Shown here: piece after piece, positions 62,903-64,000 of the stretch
Numbering within the stretch: position 1 is the stretch's first letter
Layout: every line of letters begins with the position of its first letter
NCBI RefSeq assembly: GCF_001905885.1
Contig: NZ_LIYH01000002.1
Coordinates: 487,591 to 551,590 of the forward strand
DNA: 64,000 bases
From: Streptomyces sp. CB03234
GTDB taxonomy: Bacteria > Actinomycetota > Actinomycetes > Streptomycetales > Streptomycetaceae
Direction: 5' to 3'
Made by a program: the position numbers and the translations under genes
Notes under the pieces: model-generated
What the model was told of the DNA's origin: nothing
Databases searched by the model: none
What the model saw: only the letters and a program-made list of their open reading frames with translations

Positions 62903-64000
62903 ATGCCACTGAGAACAGCGGATCCCCCTTCCCTCCCCCTCCAGATCAACGCCCTCCAGGCACTGTGCCGCCAGGTGTTCGGCTTCCGGCTGGCGATGAT
63001 CGTGCTGGCGTCCCCGTTCGCCCTCGACGGCGCCGCGCCGGGCCTCGGCACCTGGCTGGTGGGTGCCGCCGTCCTCATCACCTTCATGGTGTCGTACGTC
63101 GTGCTGCGCGACTGGGAGCGCTTCGGCCGCATCCTGCTGCGCCACCCCGTCGTGCTGGCCGGCGACATGCTGTTCGGCGCGCTGCTGCTGGCCACCGCGT
63201 CACCCGAGTCGACGCTCGCGTACGTCACCATCTGTACGCCGCTGCTCGCCGGCCTGCTGTACGGCTGGCGCGGCGCCGCGTTCTTCGCCGTACTCCAGTC
63301 GCTGCTGCTGCTCCTGTCGTACGGCGTGAGCACCGAGGTCGCGGTGGAGCCCTCCTCGCTCCTCTTCCCCGGCCTGTGCGTGATCGCCGGAGCGGTCGGC
63401 TCCACCCTCCGGGGCCTCATCCTCGACTTCGGCGCCGCGAGCCAGGCCCTCACCGAGGCACGTGCCCGCCTCGCCGTCACCGGCGCCGTGGAGGCCGAAC
63501 GGGCGCGGCTCGCCCGCGAGATGCACGACTCGGTCGCCAAGACCCTGCACGGGCTGGCGCTGGCCGCCGACGGCCTGGCGTCCACCGTGGACCGCGCGGA
63601 CCCCTCGTCGGTGCGCCGCCAGGCGGAACTCGTCGCCCGCTCCGCCCGCCGCGCCGCCGCCGAGTCGCGCGAGCTGCTGGCCGACCTCCGCCGCGAGTCG
63701 GGCCTGGACGGCGGGGTGGACGTCGCCGCCGAACTGGCGGCACGCGCCGCCGACTTCGCCCGTCGCCACGGCGTACGCACCACGTACCGCCCGCTGGGCA
63801 CCGCCCCGCCCCGCGCCCCGCACGCGGTGGCCCGCCAGCTCCTGGCCATCGCCTCGGAGGCCATGGAGAACGCCCACCGGCACGGCCGGCCGTCATGCGT
63901 CACCGTGTCGGCGGGCGTGACCGACGACGTCCTGCGCCTGAGCGTCTACGACGACGGCCACGGCCTCCCCGCCGGCACGACGCTCGACGACCTGAAACGG
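62903..64000 (+). CDS. NarL-type sensor histidine kinase (partial)
   Basis: 366 codons, open at the right edge. Residues about 25-165 hold four to six hydrophobic helices (membrane sensor). A HisKA_3 dimerisation domain has the phosphorylated histidine in LAREMHDSVAKTLHGLAL. The ATPase domain begins with the N box SEAMENAHRHGRPS and reaches VYDDGHGLPAG (G1). Only four bases separate it from tadC, so it is probably part of the pilus operon, and its response regulator is expected just beyond the window. Confidence 0.9.
   Translation, partial: MPLRTADPPSLPLQINALQALCRQVFGFRLAMIVLASPFALDGAAPGLGTWLVGAAVLITFMVSYVVLRDWERFGRILLRHPVVLAGDMLFGALLLATASPESTLAYVTICTPLLAGLLYGWRGAAFFAVLQSLLLLLSYGVSTEVAVEPSSLLFPGLCVIAGAVGSTLRGLILDFGAASQALTEARARLAVTGAVEAERARLAREMHDSVAKTLHGLALAADGLASTVDRADPSSVRRQAELVARSARRAAAESRELLADLRRESGLDGGVDVAAELAARAADFARRHGVRTTYRPLGTAPPRAPHAVARQLLAIASEAMENAHRHGRPSCVTVSAGVTDDVLRLSVYDDGHGLPAGTTLDDLKR

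Overview
The window is high-GC actinobacterial DNA, almost certainly Streptomyces. Codons end in G or C, GTG/TTG starts and 4-bp ATGA/GTGA stop-start couplings are frequent, and gene families typical of the genus are present (ALF-repeat proteins, a MptB-like mannosyltransferase, a tad pilus operon, a GH18 chitinase with a DasR-type site). I identified no tRNA, rRNA, CRISPR array or complete insertion sequence by eye.

Region 1 (1-13174) looks like one end of a streptothricin-class antibiotic cluster. Leftward genes encode a lysine 2,3-aminomutase, a capreomycidine-synthase-like PLP enzyme and an NRPS adenylation-carrier protein that runs off the left edge. Rightward genes encode an unusual TTA-containing regulator, a NodU/CmcH-type O-carbamoyltransferase, a free-standing carrier-condensation protein, a collapsed adenylation-domain relic and a two-subunit ABC exporter. 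Beta-lysine supply and loading, a capreomycidine (streptolidine) precursor, carbamoylation and export fit a streptothricin-like pathway better than a tuberactinomycin one.

Region 2 (13261-31550) is mostly ordinary chromosome: a DUF255 thioredoxin-like protein; a four-gene coupled operon (GT2 glycosyltransferase, GT39-like membrane transferase, polyprenol-phosphate GT2 fused to GtrA, and a secreted copper-radical oxidase); a TetR regulator; a hemolysin-III family protein; PEP carboxykinase; a secreted beta-propeller; an alanine aminotransferase; an SDR; and a secreted serine protease. A large nested inverted repeat lies at 30284-30585.

Region 3 (31588-45150) begins with a mannosylation group (MptB-like enzyme, polyprenol-phosphate-mannose synthase, multipass membrane protein), partly of different base composition. 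It continues into a secreted-toxin locus matching the umbrella toxin particle genes: umbC (Tat signal, ALF repeats, two coiled coils, hydrophobic toxin tip) is divergent from umbB and umbA (dead trypsin plus repeat lectin). Downstream of umbC lie a secreted two-domain nuclease, a DUF1963 protein and an in-frame paralogue fragment.

Region 4 (45216-50496) is a catabolic module under an IclR regulator: N-acyl-D-amino-acid deacylase, D-amino-acid deaminase/aldolase-like protein, a PfkB kinase carrying an inserted palindromic repeat, IclR and RidA. A perfect GTTGCA-N5-TGCAAC palindrome lies in the divergent promoter.

Region 5 (50545-64000) has a secreted M14 carboxypeptidase, an Nramp-like transporter, a small PH-like protein, a chitinase preceded by a DasR-type site, and a tad/Flp pilus operon (zinc-ribbon protein, CpaB, CpaE, two TadE-like pseudopilins, CpaF, TadB, TadC) followed by a NarL-type sensor kinase cut by the right edge.
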